A stretch of DNA of 64,000 nucleotides from Notospermus geniculatus (taxonomy: Eukaryota > Nemertea > Pilidiophora > Heteronemertea > Lineidae). The DNA lies in NCBI GenBank assembly GCA_002633025.1, contig NMRB01000226.1, positions 18,540 through 82,539 on the forward strand, given 5' to 3'. The translations under genes were made by a program, and so were the position numbers. This document shows, one piece after another, positions 1-12,107 of the stretch (positions are counted from its first letter, which is position 1; each line of letters begins with the position of its first letter). The notes beneath the pieces were generated by a model, which was given only the letters and a program-made list of their open reading frames with translations, ran no database searches and was not told the origin of the DNA.

Positions 1-1519
1 AGGAAGCATTGCGGACGGCGCTTAATCGTCGCGCGGCAGCTAAAGGATGGGTTACCCGTGCGGTCAACGGTCTCAAGAACGTCTTGGCGGTGGATCCGAT
101 GGACTTGACGGAACTTGAAGATGGTCTACAGAACTTGGACACTCGCTTGGACAAATATCGAACTGCCCAAGGTGAGGTAGAAGTTTTCTATCACGACCCG
201 GTCGAATTAGATAAATGTATTCAAGAGGCGGGTTCGTATTTGGACTCTGTTTCCAAAGGTCGTCTTGAGGCGATACGCATATTGAAAAAGGAAAAGGCTG
301 GTGACCGGGATAAGTCAAAGGTGAAAGACTCTTCTGGTACCGGTACTGCTTCTGATGTTACAAGTGCGCGTCTTCCCAAACTTGAATTGCCGATGTTTGA
401 TGGTAACGTGATGGAATGGACTGGTTTTTGGGACAAGTTCAATGCAGTTATTCATGACAATACCAAACTGTCTGATATCAGTAAATATTCATATTTAGAT
501 TCCTTGTTGGAAGGCGACGCCAAAGCTACGGTGGCTGGGCTTTCTGTTACAAGTGAACATTATGCAATGGCTCGAAAGTTGTTGGAAGATCGATATGGTA
601 GGCCTCAGAAAATTGTCTTTGCTCACATCCAAAGTTTACTGCGGTTAGGTTTAGGTAACAACATAAAACAAGCACGTGTTCCGCAGTTGGTTAAACTCTA
701 TGATGAACTGCAAATGCACGTTCGTAGTCTTGAAACGTTAAAGATTACGGGTACTCAGTATGGTGTATTTCTAACCCCTGTTGTACTCTCTTGTTTGCCT
801 AGTGATGTACGGCTCGAATGGGCCAGAACTGGTGAGGGCCATGAGGCTGATCTGGCTCACTTGTTAACCTTCATGGGGACGGAGATTAAGCGAAGGGAAA
901 ATGCCGAGTCCTTTAGGGATGTGAAACCTATTGTTGCAGGAGAAAAGAAAGGTGGAACACGTGGCTCGACCACACCCACCGCGGCAGCACTTCAGTCGTC
1001 TTCTGGTAACAATGGTAATAGTATTACTTGTAACTTGTGTGGGAAGAGACATCCAACTGAGAAATGTTGGAATTTGACCAAAGTTGGGTCAAAGGCTGAG
1101 CGTAGAGGTATCATTCGCAAAGCCAAGTTGTGCTTCAAGTGTTTTGGTAAACACTTGGCTCGATCTTGTTGTCTGACGTGTAGCCGTTGTGGGGGTAGTC
1201 ACCATGTGCTGTTGTGTGAAGGGGAAAGTGGTTCCTCTGGCACAGGTGGTCCTGCTTGTGATGGACCTAGTCAAAATGGGGGCAAGTCTCAGAGTGGTCA
1301 AGTTGGTAGCGAGTTGGTCACTGATGTCCGTAACTCAACTGAGAGTAGTACGTTATATTCTCATGTAAATCAAAAGTGTACTATTTTGCCCATAACACGA
1401 GTGCGTGTAGCTGGCCAGTCTGGTGTAGTTGAGGCCACCGTCCTTTTCGACAGTGGGTCGGATCGGTCGTATGTGAGTAGTGACATAGTGAAATTGATTG
1501 GACCAAATTGGGTTGGTAC
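1..1519 (+). mobile_element. Truncated BEL/Pao retrotransposon copy 1 (gag to start of protease)
   Basis: An open frame from base 9 to the N at 1520 encodes a BEL/Pao Gag and the beginning of the protease. Visible features are a DUF1759-like Gag core, three Cys/His clusters (CNLCGKRHPTEKC, CFKCFGKHLARSC, CSRCGGSHHVLLC) and the aspartic protease motif FDSGSDRSYVSS near the end. It is almost identical to the copy at 1668-3174, but its Gag frame is intact where the second copy carries a 22-bp net loss. The window opens about 11 bases after the Gag start codon of the second copy. The sequence stops inside the protease at an N and is followed directly by an LTR fragment, so this is either a truncated copy or an assembly join. 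Confidence 0.9.
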
Positions 1520-1520
1520 N

Positions 1521-1612
1521 CAGTCCGCCTAGGCCTACGTGAGAGGCCTACCTAACTTTCCTGTGCAGTTGCCCTTCAGGGCTAAATTGTCCCTATAGTG
1601 CAATCGTGGACA
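1521..1612 (+). repeat. 92-bp 3' part of BEL LTR (5' side of copy 2)
   Basis: These 92 bases are identical to 8165-8256 and 26800-26891. They end in GTGGACA, just before the primer-binding site, so they are the downstream end of the 5' LTR of copy 2. The upstream part of that LTR is missing. The fragment starts right after the N at 1520, at the same base where the unit at 26800 starts. Confidence 0.85.
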
Positions 1613-1617
1613 ATTTT

Positions 1618-1635
1618 TGGTGCCGAAACCCGGGA
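1618..1635 (+). promoter_or_regulatory. Primer-binding site of BEL/Pao copy 2
   Basis: TGGTGCCGAAACCCGGGA lies five bases after the LTR end. It begins with TGG, the complement of a tRNA 3' CCA end, as expected for a minus-strand primer site. I do not assign the tRNA species. Confidence 0.75.
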
Positions 1636-1667
1636 ATTTGTCGTTGTAACGGAGCCGTGAAGGGAAC

Positions 1668-2732
1668 ATGGGCGACAAGGAAGCATTGCGGACGGCGCTC
1701 AATCGTCGCGCGGCAGCTAAAGGATGGGTTACCCGTGCGGTCAACGGTCTCAAGAACGTCTTGGCGGTGGATCCGATGGACTTGACGGAACTTGAAGAGG
1801 GTCTACAGAACTTGGACACTCGCTTGGACAAATACCGAACTGCCCAAGGTGAGGTAGAAGTTTTCTATCATGACCCGGTCGAACTAGATAAATGTATTCA
1901 AGAGGCGGGTTCGTATTTGGACTCTGTTTCTAAAGGTCGTCTTGAGGCGATACGCCTATTGAAAAAGGGAAAAGCTGGTGACCGGGATAAGTCAAAGGTG
2001 AAAGACTCTTCTGGTACCGGTACTGCTTCTGATGTTACAAGTGCGCGTCTTCCCAAACTTGAATTACCGATGTTTGATGGCAACGTGATGGAATGGACTA
2101 GTTTCTGGGACAAGTTCAATGCAGTTATTCATGACAATACCAAACTGTCTGATATCAGTAAATATACATATTTAGATTCCTTGTTGGAAGGCGACGCCAA
2201 AGCCACGGTGGCTGGGCTTTCTGTTACAAGTGAACATTATGCAATGGCTCGGAACTTGTTGGAAGATCGATATGGTAGGCCTCAGAAAATTGTCTTTGCT
2301 CATATCCAAAGTTTGCTGCGGTTGGGTTTGGGCAATAACATAAAACAAGCTCGTGTTCCGCAGTTGGTTAAACTCTATGATGAACTGCAAATGCACGTTC
2401 GTAGTCTTGAAACGTTAAAGATTACTGGAACTCAGTATGGTGTATTTCTAACCCCTGTTGTACTCTCTTGTTTGCCTAGTGATGTACGGCTCGAATGGGC
2501 CAGAACTGGTGAGGGCCATGAGGCTGATCTGGCTCACTTGTTAACCTTCATGGGGACGGAGATTAAGCGAAGGGAAAATGCCGAGTCCTTTAAGGAAGTG
2601 AAACCTATTGTTGTCGTGGCTCGACCACACCCACCGCGGCAGCACTTCAGTCGTCTTCTGGTAACAATGGTAATAGTATTACTTGTAACTTGTGTGGGAA
2701 GAGACACCCAACTGAGAAATGTTGGAATTTGA
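1668..2732 (+). pseudogene. BEL/Pao Gag, frameshifted
   Basis: This frame starts at an ATG (MGDKEALRTALNRRAAAKG) 33 bases after the primer site. It encodes the Gag N-terminal region and core, including LPKLELPMFDGNVMEW, a motif typical of DUF1759 proteins. At 2614-2615 two bases replace the 24 bases present at 937-960 of copy 1. The net loss of 22 bases throws the frame, so the last 30 or so residues are not Gag and a stop follows at 2732. The zinc knuckles continue in another frame from 2690. The Gag particle forms around the element RNA in the cytoplasm in this family. Confidence 0.9.
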
Positions 2733-5014
2733 CCAAAGTTGGGTCAAAGGCTGAGCGTAGAGGTATCATTCGCAAAGCCAAGTTGTGCTTCAAGTGTTTT
2801 GGTAAACACTTGGCTCGATCTTGTTGTCTGACGTGTAGCCGTTGTGGGGGTAGTCACCATGTGCTGTTGTGTGCAGGGGAAAGTGGTTCCTCTGGCACAG
2901 TTGGTCCTGCTTGTGATGGACCTAGTCAAAATGGGGGCAAGTCTCAGAGTGGTCAAGTTGGTAGCGAGTTGGTCACTGATGTCCGTAACTCAACTGAGAG
3001 TAGTACGTTATATTCTCATGTAAATCAAAAGTGTACTATTTTACCCATAACACGAGTGCGTGTAGCTGGCCAGTCTGGTGTGGTTGAGGCCACCGTCCTT
3101 TTCGACAGTGGGTCGGATCGGTCGTATGTGAGTAGTGACATAGTGAAATTGATTGGACCAAATTGGGTTGGTACTGAATCTGTCTCCGTAGCATCCTTTG
3201 GGGGCGGGGTAGATTCCAAAAATCGGTGTCGAAATGTTTACAATCTCAAATTGTCTTCTTTGCAGAATACGTATACGGAACATATACAGGCGGTGGAAGT
3301 GCCGGTGATCTGCGCGCCAATACGAAGAGCCCAAGTGCCCTCTGATCTTCTGGAGTCATTTGATGGTGTTCAGTTTGCTGATATTCAGTTTCTTGGAGGT
3401 GAGAAGTCTATTGATGTCTTGATTGGTCTTGACCACTTCTGGGATTTAATGAGACCTGGGCTGAAGAAACACAGGGACGGCCCTGTGGCCCAGGAGACGG
3501 TGTTCGGTTGGGTCTTGTCTGGATCCTACACTGCTTTCAAGTCGGTGGTCTGTGAGCAAGTTCATTATTCCCACTTGTCACATCAGTTGCTTAGTGTAGA
3601 TACGATGCCTTCTGACACATTGAAGAGTTTTTGGGATCTGGAAACCGTCGGTATCACCAAGAGTGAAAGCCCACCGACTGATCCTGTACTGCAAAATTTT
3701 GATGAGTCTATCAGGAAAGTGAATGGGAGGTATGAGGTCTCTCTTCCATGGAAGCGGGATTTCAGGCCTGGCGTACTGTTAGACAACAAAACACTGGCGA
3801 GGAAACGTCTTGATTCTCTTAGTCGGAGGCTAGCAAAAGATGCTGAGCTTAAGCAGAAATACGACTCGGTATTCATTCAGTATGAACAGAGTGGGATCAT
3901 TGAAGAAGTTCCCCTATCTGAGCTGGATAGTCCCTACCCAACTTTTTATTTGGCACACCGTCCCGTCTTGAGAGCGTCGAGTTTGACCACGAAGGTCCGT
4001 CCAGTCTTTGACGCATCAGCTGTAGGTTATAATAACGTGTCGTTGAATGATTGTATGGAAATGGGACCTTCATTACTTCCAAGTTTGGTAGAAATCCTGA
4101 TGAGATTTCGTAGGTGGCAGTTTGCTCTGGTTTCTGATGTAACTAAGGCCTTTCTCCAGATTGGAGTGAGGAAAGAAGATAGGGACGTACATAGATTTCT
4201 ATGGGACGTCAACGGTTCCATTCGTACTATGAGATTCTTGCGTGTTCCATTTGGGAACCGTAGTAGTCCGTTCTTGCTGAACGCCACCATCAGGCACCAT
4301 CTTAATTCTTATCCTCTTTGCAGAACTGTCGAAGAACTACGAGACAACATCTATGTTGATGACTGGTTGTCTGGAGCCGACACTGATGGCGAGTGTTGCG
4401 GTTTGTTTCAAGAAGGGTCCGCTATTATGGGCGATGCTCAGCTTCCCTTGGAGAAGTGTTTTTCCAATGGTAACGTGTCTCATGAATTCAGATCTAAAGT
4501 AACTGAAGATGCTTCCATTAAGGCTTTGGGAATGTTTTGGACATCCTCGGAGGATTGGCTGGCCTTTGAGGGTATTGAGCGACCTCTCAGGTCCGAGTTG
4601 CATTGCTGTAAGCGAACTGTCCTAAGCTATGTCTCTAGACTTTTCGATCCTCTAGGTTTGATCTGCCCTTTCATCATAACTGGCAAAATCCTTTTTCAGG
4701 ACGTATGGTGTTGTGGCTTGGATTGGGACGTCGAGCTTCCTGTTGAGTTGAAGAATAGGTTTCTGGATTGGCTGGACGGCATTGAGGTATTGAGGACCTG
4801 GAGGATCAAGCGTTGCTATTTTCCCCTCACGGTCTGGAATGATACCTTGCAAAGGTTACAGCTGCACATGTTCTGTGATGCCTCAGAGAAGGCGTATGGA
4901 GCTGTTGTTTATATGAGGGTTCCAGACAGTGTGGGGAAATTTCGGGTGGCGCTTGTCACTTCCAAGGCCAAGGTGGCTCCACTGAAGCGCCTAACTTTGC
5001 CTAACTTTGCCTAG
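2690..5014 (+). pseudogene. BEL/Pao Pol: zinc knuckles, protease, reverse transcriptase, RNase H start
   Basis: Residues 1-60 carry the three Gag Cys/His clusters. The aspartic protease has its FDSGSDRSYVSS site near residue 136 and an LIGLDHFWD segment further on. The reverse transcriptase includes VRPVFDASA near 435, DVTKAFLQI near 482 and the YVDD catalytic motif near 554. RNase H begins at FCDASEKAYGAVVY near 727. The apparent start is not a real initiation site: it is the point where the frame reopens after the Gag deletion. The frame closes at 5014 because CTAACTTTGCC is repeated in tandem around 4990-5011; RNase H and integrase continue in the next frame. Confidence 0.93.
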
Positions 5015-7031
5015 GTTGGAGCTGATGGCGGCCCTCGTGGGAGCCAGACTCCTGGCGTTTGTCCAGAGGGCTCTTAGGCTGACTGGGTGTGTCTCGTACT
5101 ACTGTTGGTCAGACTCTGAAATCGTGCTTGCTTGGATTAAAAGCCCTTCTTCCAAATTCAAGGCATTTGTTGGTAATAGAGTAAGTGATATTCAGGAACT
5201 CACTGATCCTACGAGGTGGTTCCACGTAGATGGAAGTGATAACCCTGCGGACTTGGTTTCCAGAGGGGTATCTGCACTTGATTTCGTGAATTCTGATCTC
5301 TGGGTGGAGGGTCCTATCTGGTTGGCCTCATCTGAGCAAGAGAGTGCTCAAGTTGCGCTTTTAGTACAACCCGAATTTGAGGAATTGCAGGGTTCTGATA
5401 CCACGTTGACTGTTTCCACCACAGTTCATGAGTTGGTCTTTCCAGTGGAAAGGTGGAGTTCCTTTGATAAGGCTCTGAGAATTGTTGGTCTAGTTCATAG
5501 GTTCATAGGAAATTTAAAGGCTAGGAGATCTGGTCTTAACGCAACTTGTGGGCCTCTTTCCTTGGATGAACTGAGTGAGGCCAAGACAAGGTTGTTCATC
5601 TCTCTGCAGAGGTTTGCCTACTCGGATGAGTATACTCTTCTCTCACAAGGGAAATGTATTCCCAGGTCTTCTTCTATTTCTTCGTTGACACCCTTTCTTG
5701 GAAAGGATGGCTTGTTGAGAATACAGGGTAGATTACAGCAGAGTAGTTTGACATATGAAGAGAAACACCCTGTGATTCTACCTTCTCATCATTTGACCCA
5801 TTTGTATGTTCGCTTTCAACATCTGCTGCTGAAGCATGCAGGGGTGGATACCCTGGTCACTTCCATAAGGTGCACTTATTGGATAGTGGGGCTACGGAAA
5901 ATAGCCAAAACGGTGAAGAGGGAATGTATTCCCTGTCAAAAGCAAGATGCTCCTTCGTGCAACAGACCCATTGCTCCTGATCTGCCTGCTGAAAGGGTTA
6001 AGCAGTCTCCCTCTTTTTCCGTCACTGGGTTGGATTTCGCAGGTCCAGTCTACTGTTGCGATTTGCCTTCCAAGAAGCTGTACATATTGCTGTGTACATG
6101 TGCAGTCATGCGTGCCATCCATCTGGAGCTGACTGACTCTTTGAGTTTATCTGACTTTCTTCTTGGCTTTAGGAGGTTTGTGGCCAGACGAGGATTGCCT
6201 TCGCTTGTCATTTCCGATAATGCGAAGACCTTCTTAAGTGCAAAATACAAACTCATTGAAATCTATGGCCATTTGAGTCCCAAGTGGAAGTTTATCGTCC
6301 CCAGGAGCCCATGGTGGGGTGGCTTTTATGAGAGATTGGTCAGATCTGTCAAGTCTAGTCTGAAAAAGACTTTGGGAGCCAAGTCCTTGACGCGTTCAGA
6401 ATTGGAAACTCTTCTGTTTGAGATTGAGGCTTGCATCAATGCGAGACCCCTCACCTTCGTTGGTGACACCTTGGAGTCTGGCCATCCTTTGACTCCTTCT
6501 CATTTTTTGTTAGACAGGAGCTGTAGTTTCCTACCAGCAGGAGTTCAGACGTTGTCCGATGCTGATCTTGAGGTCACTACTTCGGATTTGGTTGATAGGC
6601 TGAACGTGCGCAAGTCTCATGCTGAAGCGTTTTGGAAGGTCTGGAGCGAACAGTATCTTCGTAGCCTCCCACTCGCATTGAGTAGGTTCTGTCACAAGGG
6701 CGATTTGAAGGGTGGTTCCATTGTCTTGGTTCGGGAAGATCATCTGAGGCGCCAACAGTGGCCATTGGGCGTAGTGACCGCACTTCACCCAGGTAAAGAT
6801 GGAGTTGTTAGGAGCGTTTCCTTGCAAACTAAGAGGGGTAGTATTGACAGGTCTGTACAAAGATTACATAGCCTTGAATTTTGTAGTGAAAGTTGTTTTG
6901 CAGAGAATGGTCTCGATGTAGAAATGTCACGAAGTGTCGCTCAGTCGCCAGAACCGTTGTTGGAAAACGACGTAAATCGTACTACTCGATCGGGTCGAGT
7001 TGTAAAGCCACGAGTAAGATTGGATCTTTAA
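5007..7031 (+). pseudogene. BEL/Pao Pol: RNase H, integrase, DUF5641-like C terminus
   Basis: The segment opens with PRLELMAALVGARL and CWSDSEIVLAWI (about residue 34), the RNase H continuation. The integrase has an HH-CC zinc-binding region (HH near 261, CIPC near 306) and a DDE core with D in TGLDFAGP near 341, D in ISDNAKTF near 403 and E in FYERLVRSV near 441. A C-terminal RRQQWPLGVV segment (about 571-625) matches the DUF5641 type found at the end of BEL/Pao Pol. It is displaced from the preceding frame by the 11-bp duplication. Stop at 7029-7031. Confidence 0.93.
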
Positions 7032-8256
7032 CTTGGAGGAGTTTCGAGCAAAGTCAAGTGGAAATTTCATTATCAAAACTGACCTAAATATCAATGTCTG
7101 GTGAATAATTGAAATATATGTATTTTCACTCCCCAATTTGCCACTTTAGTGGAGAATCACCCTTCTATGCGGCCATCGCTATCGGTGGTCTATCGCTATT
7201 TCCCTACCGCACATTCTGTGCGGGCATTTACCGATACTGATGGCGATAAGGCACCGATAGTCTATCTGAACCGCTATCTGGGTTTCGATGCGGTCGGCCC
7301 TGGGTTTTTAAAGATCTACTTTTACCATGTAACCCCGCGCTGATTGGTCAGTTCCAGGCACGTGACCCTATCCAATACTGACGTACATTTCAGTGTGTTC
7401 AAAGTTCACGAATGAGTTTTTTTTGTAATTTATATTTTATTTCCACAAAGATGAAAACTATTTACAGTAAGTTTAGCTGATACATTACAATGGAAAACAC
7501 CTTATGGATTTTTTTCAGTGCAAAAATAGAGTGCATTGTGCAAAGTGCATCAGTGGACAATTATTTCCCTAACTCGAAAACCTGAAAAAACTGTCTACAC
7601 AATTTTTCATAATAAATTTCCTCGCTAAGATGATAACCTTCAACTGATATTTTCATTTTAATATGAGAAATCAGTTAGAACTTTAAAGTTTGTTTTTTTA
7701 TTTTGTATTTTTGAATGGTAAATATATTCAGATGAGGTTTTATGACAGCAGATGCAATCTCTGCCAAAACTGACGTCGTGGGTGTTGCCGAGTGCATATT
7801 GTGTACGTTCTGAACTCTTTGCGCTTAGGCCTAGCCCTTTATGACTATGGTCAATTGCAGTATTAAATCATCAGAGTAGCGTGGCAAGGTCCTTTGTCGA
7901 ACTTTCGTGTCGGTTTGCTTTGACAACGTGGTCAGTTTTAAAGTTGTTTACTGGAATTTGTTGATTTCGTGTAATTCATCTGTGTCATGTTCCTTACGTT
8001 ATGAAATAATTGTAAGTTTCCTCCTGCCCTATCCTATAAATTTGGTTGGAAATAAATAATCATCGCATATGCCATACACTCTGCTTTCTTCAAGTCGTTT
8101 CCCCGCCAGTGTTGTCCGTCACCTACGAGAGGTGCTCGGCTGTGAGGAGCAGCCAGCCAGCCAGCAGTCCGCCTAGGCCTACGTGAGAGGCCTACCTAAC
8201 TTTCCTGTGCAGTTGCCCTTCAGGGCTAAATTGTCCCTATAGTGCAATCGTGGACA
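7032..8256 (+). repeat. BEL/Pao 3' non-coding region and 3' LTR
   Basis: The LTR end is fixed at 8256 by identity with 1521-1612. The LTR start is not certain: a TGTC at 7095 would pair with the terminal GACA, but no good polypurine tract precedes it. Promoter-like features lie inside: TATAAAT near 8032 and AATAAA at 8051-8056. These would place transcription start near 8062 and poly(A) addition shortly after, giving a short R region. A (CCAG)n tract at about 8152-8167 precedes the 92-bp shared unit. Confidence 0.65.
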
Positions 8257-9103
8257 GTGGGAAATGTCTATCGGCTGGCGTAGCCTAGAAGTACAGCGTC
8301 ATCACCACTGTTGATGATGTCAAATATTTGTGCCGTAAAGTGTTGACGACGTCTTCAGTCAGATTGAGCAGGGGTATGGGCGATTCCCTTTGTTTTCCCC
8401 TGGGTTTCCAAACCAATCCAGCTGATATCATTCGATAACTAACAGACATAGGTGATTTTGTGAATTTTCATGCGCCCCACTGAAACTTTGAATGGAGAAC
8501 AAAATGGTGAGAGTTGCTATATGCTAATTTAATTACAACTTTTTTGAATGTTAAGTACCCGCATCAAACAGAGTTCCAAAGCCGGTAGTATTTTATGCAA
8601 GGATCTCGTTAAATATTCGAAAGAAATAGCAATATTATCGATGGGGAGAGAAAAAGGTATTTCTGAGTAAAAATTGGTCCCCAACTGTTCTGGATATTCG
8701 GATTGCAAATTTTTGGTAATAGCCACTGGTAGGCAGGGATAATATTGACGACTTGAATCAGTCAAGCTGGACATGCGCAGTAGATTGGTTTTATGATTAT
8801 CTTTTCACATATTTTGATGACGTTTCGCATTTTTTGATGACGTTTTTTTACAAATTTTTGTCGGAAAACTTTTCATAGCCAGAACAGTAGGGCCTAAAAC
8901 TGTATAATTAATTTATTTATGTACAACCTTGGACGCCCTAAAAATACATTAACTACCAGTGGTTTTCAAAGTTTCGAACCATTCGACGAACTGAAGGTAA
9001 TAACCCCCCCCCCCTCCGCTGAAGTCCAGCCTTGTTTCGATTGTAAGGCCATTTGAAATTCAGTCAATCCGACGATCCATGAGAATGCACCATTCTTTTT
9101 CAG
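8257..9103. other. No recognisable feature
   Basis: AT-rich non-coding sequence between the BEL element and the GPCR exon. I see no exon for GPCR transmembrane helices 1-2 here. A C-homopolymer lies near 9004-9014. Confidence 0.5.
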
Positions 9104-9309
9104 ATTCTGGTGGTATACCACTGACACCTTTGGTCTTATTTCTGGACTGAATCTCTCAATGATGTCAATAGATCGCTTCATTGCCGTTCGTTTTCCTCTC
9201 CAGCAAGTGCGACTGTGTTCTACCGGACGGGCGAAGAAGGTGGTGATCCTGATATTTGTCACCATTATGTCCGTCAACATCAATGCATTTTTCATGTACA
9301 AGAAAGAAA
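9104..9309 (+). CDS. Rhodopsin-family GPCR, exon encoding TM3-TM4
   Basis: The exon is bounded by a TTTTTCAG acceptor ending at 9103 and a GTAAGT donor at 9310. It reads FWWYTTDTFGLISGLNLS, then MMSIDRFIAVRFPLQQ, then a hydrophobic helix VVILIFVTIMSVNINAFF and MYKKE. The SIDRFIAVRFPL segment is the DRY-type end of TM3 and second intracellular loop of class A GPCRs, here with Phe instead of Tyr. It ends in phase 1, matching the exon at 11557. The exon for the N terminus, TM1 and TM2 is not visible upstream; the BEL element occupies the expected region. It resembles peptide (FMRFamide-like) receptors of invertebrates, but I cannot name the ligand. Confidence 0.8.
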
Positions 9310-9885
9310 GTAAGTTGGGTTCTAGTCCGACTAATTTTGTCGCCTAATCAGACAAATCAGTTCGGATTTTAGGGTTACCAGGAGTCCCCACAGCGATAGA
9401 CATAGTTGACACGAAATCCCATGACCCACTTCTTCTGTTTCGACGCTCCCAATATGCGGGGACCTAAATCATTGATATTTATGGATAGAAAATTTTGTTC
9501 GAAAGAAAATGGTACTGTACCAGAACTCCCAATTCGCAGTTTGTACGAAGGTGTATTGAAGACAAAAATACAATGTAACTCTGGGCCTGTCCAGTACAGG
9601 GCCGGTCCAGTAGTTTTTATTTTAACGCCATTTTTGTAAACCAAAGTGATTTCTAGTATTGGTCTTGGACAAATAACAAAAAGGTGTTCTGGATTGAATT
9701 AAATCAAAAATGCATGAAGGAACAGGTTGGCTTATGGATGATAAAATGGCGCATGTAGACATAGTAGATAGTGCATGTAGCATGTAGATAAAGAGCCTAA
9801 AGTGCGCTGTAATTCCGTCCTGTACAGAAATGTAAATGTAGGTGATATTTCATTTTGTTATAATTTTTGTTCACTGGCTGAGGTC

Positions 9886-10217
9886 ACATCTCAAAGTTAA
9901 CTAACTGTAAACCCAAGTGTTAACTAAGAGTTCAATAAAGGCGGGAATCTGCCCTCCCATAGGAGTGAAGTTAACCTGTGGTTAAGTACAACCTAACGTA
10001 GAGTTAACTGATCATGTACATCTGGTTTTAACCTCCTGGGCCCGGTTGCACAAAGGCATACTAGGCGTAGTATCATTCTACCTCCTAGTTGGCTTCTAAC
10101 TTTGTATGCGTTTGTATACAAAGTGAGAAGCCAACTAGGAGGTAGAATGATACTACGCCTAGTATGCTTTTGTGCAACCGGCTCCTGGTGTTTTAACCTC
10201 CTGGTGGTTAACTTTGA
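9886..10217. repeat. Foldback element hosting a second foldback
   Basis: CTCAAAGTTAAC near 9890 is mirrored by GTTAACTTTGAGT near 10206. The interior is rich in gttaac/ggttaa motifs. The 10040-10191 element sits inside it. Confidence 0.5.
10040..10191. mobile_element. Foldback MITE, GCCCGGTTGCACAAA ends
   Basis: A near-perfect hairpin with arms of about 65 bp and a central loop near 10110. The ends read GCCCGGTTGCACAAA and TTTGTGCAACCGG. It is flanked by a direct CTCCTGG duplication (10033-10039 and 10192-10198), a 7-bp target site duplication supporting DNA-mediated insertion. Confidence 0.8.
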
Positions 10218-11556
10218 GTCAAAATCGAGGGAGCCATGATTGCGACAATGTGCTACAGATTTTCGCCCAGAGAAGAATGGTAAACTTTATCAGAACCTCT
10301 GTTTAAGTGATAAACCGATTAAAAGACATCAATGCCATTGAACCAAGAACAATTTGACCACCTTGTGGATTATTTCCACGGCTGGAGGATTGCAATCATC
10401 TGGGAAATGTAAGTATGTACATCAGCGAAGAGAGTAAAAAAATTGCTTTATGCCTTTATGTGGTCTCCGGCGGTTTCCACGACAGGTGGAGTATGCTTAT
10501 AGGGTGTGGCAGGCCGACTGCAATCCATGCAATCTCCTATCAGGCTCCAAGAGAATCTCTTCTTCCCTCTCCCAGCCTCCATGTTGACACTTTGACAGCT
10601 CTACAGCCAATACCGTAGTATACAGTACACAGCCCTGTGTTGTCCTTTAAATGAAATACTTGGAACAAATTCACTGAATCCAAATATCCAGGAAGTGTCA
10701 GCCAGGAGTTAAAGAAGTGTCAACTAGGTGTTAATTAGTGTTAACTACGAGCATGGAGGTGTAAACTTTATACCTCCATGCTAAGAGTTATTGGATCATA
10801 CCAATAATGACTACCGAATGCTTTTACTCCAGATTTGTACAGCACTGCCTGGTGAATTTGTACACGTATTGCAAAATTCAAGTAAAAGCATTTACTAGCC
10901 TGTATTCACATTCATAATCAATCACGGAGTTAAGGGTTCAGGCTAACGCTTTTTGCCATAGTTACACTTGGGTAATCTTGGTATCAGGATTAAAGATATT
11001 GTATCACGACTTCATTGTTTACAGTCAATGTTTGTAAACATTGATGTTTACATTGTGTTATTTTGGACATTTAGGACATGCCAACAAACCAAATTGAAAA
11101 CTTTCGGTATGAGAAGAATTTCTAGAGGATGCCGCCAACAAATTACTCATAAGACAAAGAAAGACTGGACAAAAACAAACAAAATGTAAATAAACAATGA
11201 TTTTCGTGGCCCGCGAAAATACCCGTGATACTAGTACATTATCTTTAACTTTGAGACTTAACCTCACCCACTGCATGTGTGCATGTGTTAACCCTATCTA
11301 CATGTAGATTCCTTGACTTCGGTTCACAAAAATGGCGCGGGAATCAAAACTAATGGACTGGATCAGGAGTTCCCGGTATCACTTTTTCCCACCCAGTTGT
11401 GTAGGTCTTTGGAATAGGAGGTTTCGTTTTTTACAACCCTGTGTAAGAGCTTGTTAAATTTTTATCAACTCATCTGATACCTGATAAAAACTGTTCATAA
11501 AGTGACGACACAGTCGAAGTGGTGAAGTTGGACAACGCTTCTCTTTCTCAATTCAG

Positions 11557-12065
11557 GTCCTCAGGTCTTACGTTTATACATTCCGGGTTATCCCGAACTC
11601 GAGACGTTTGTGGTTGTGTTTTATCTCGCACTCGGAACCGTCATTCCTTTTAGCGTCATTTCCTCCTGTAACATAGGCATAATATACACGTTAAATGCTT
11701 CAGCAAGATGGCGGGAACAGAACACCAAAATGGCGGATAAAAGAGAGGGAGCGAAATCTCACGAGAACGATACGAGACACATCACCCGGATGTTGATAAT
11801 CGTCTGCTTTGCGTACGTGGTGACATCGTTGCCATACCGTCTGACGGTAACCTTACTCGATGGTGTACCTGACCTAGCCAACCTTTATGACATGGACCAG
11901 AAATATTGGCGAACGCGGTATGACATGTTAATTTGGTTAAACAACATTGTTTGGTACTCAAATTATGCGGTCAATTTTTACCTCTACTGTATCGCTGGAG
12001 GCGCGAGATACAGAAATGATGTTAAGAAAATAATGCGTGCGATTATTGCCGTTTTTCATGTTTAA
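11557..12065 (+). CDS. Rhodopsin-family GPCR, last exon encoding TM5-TM7
   Basis: The acceptor CTCAATTCAG ends at 11556. The first two bases complete the codon split at 9309 (phase 1). The exon encodes the extracellular loop YIPGYPELETF, TM5 (VVVFYLALGTVIPFSVISSC), a basic third loop with REGAKSHENDTRHITR, TM6 (MLIIVCFAYVVTSLPYRL) and TM7 (WYSNYAVNFYLYCIAGGARYR). The last is the NPxxY region with the Asn-Pro replaced by Val-Asn, as in several invertebrate peptide-receptor groups. Stop at 12063-12065. The 2.2-kb intron between the exons holds nested foldback elements. Product: a plasma-membrane G-protein-coupled receptor. Confidence 0.82.
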
Positions 12066-12107
12066 GGTGAACATAATACTGAGAGATACTGCGTCGATCA
12101 TACACAT

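Larger units (their letters stand above)
1521..8256 (+). mobile_element. BEL/Pao LTR retrotransposon copy 2, nearly full length, defective
   Basis: The order is LTR end, primer site, Gag, zinc knuckles, protease, RT, RNase H, integrase, 3' non-coding and LTR. This is the Gag-Pol order of the BEL/Pao (Belpao) group, also supported by the A17-type protease and the DUF5641-like C terminus. Two lesions break the single long frame: a 22-bp net loss near 2614 in Gag and an 11-bp tandem duplication near 4990 in RNase H. The 5' LTR lacks its upstream portion and ends at an N. The copy therefore cannot make a full polyprotein as sequenced, although near-identity to copy 1 suggests recent activity of the family. 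Confidence 0.92.

Noticed and set aside
9406-9644. Frames of 77 and 89 codons after the GPCR exon
   Set aside because: Inside the intron, no splice context, translations are not protein-like.
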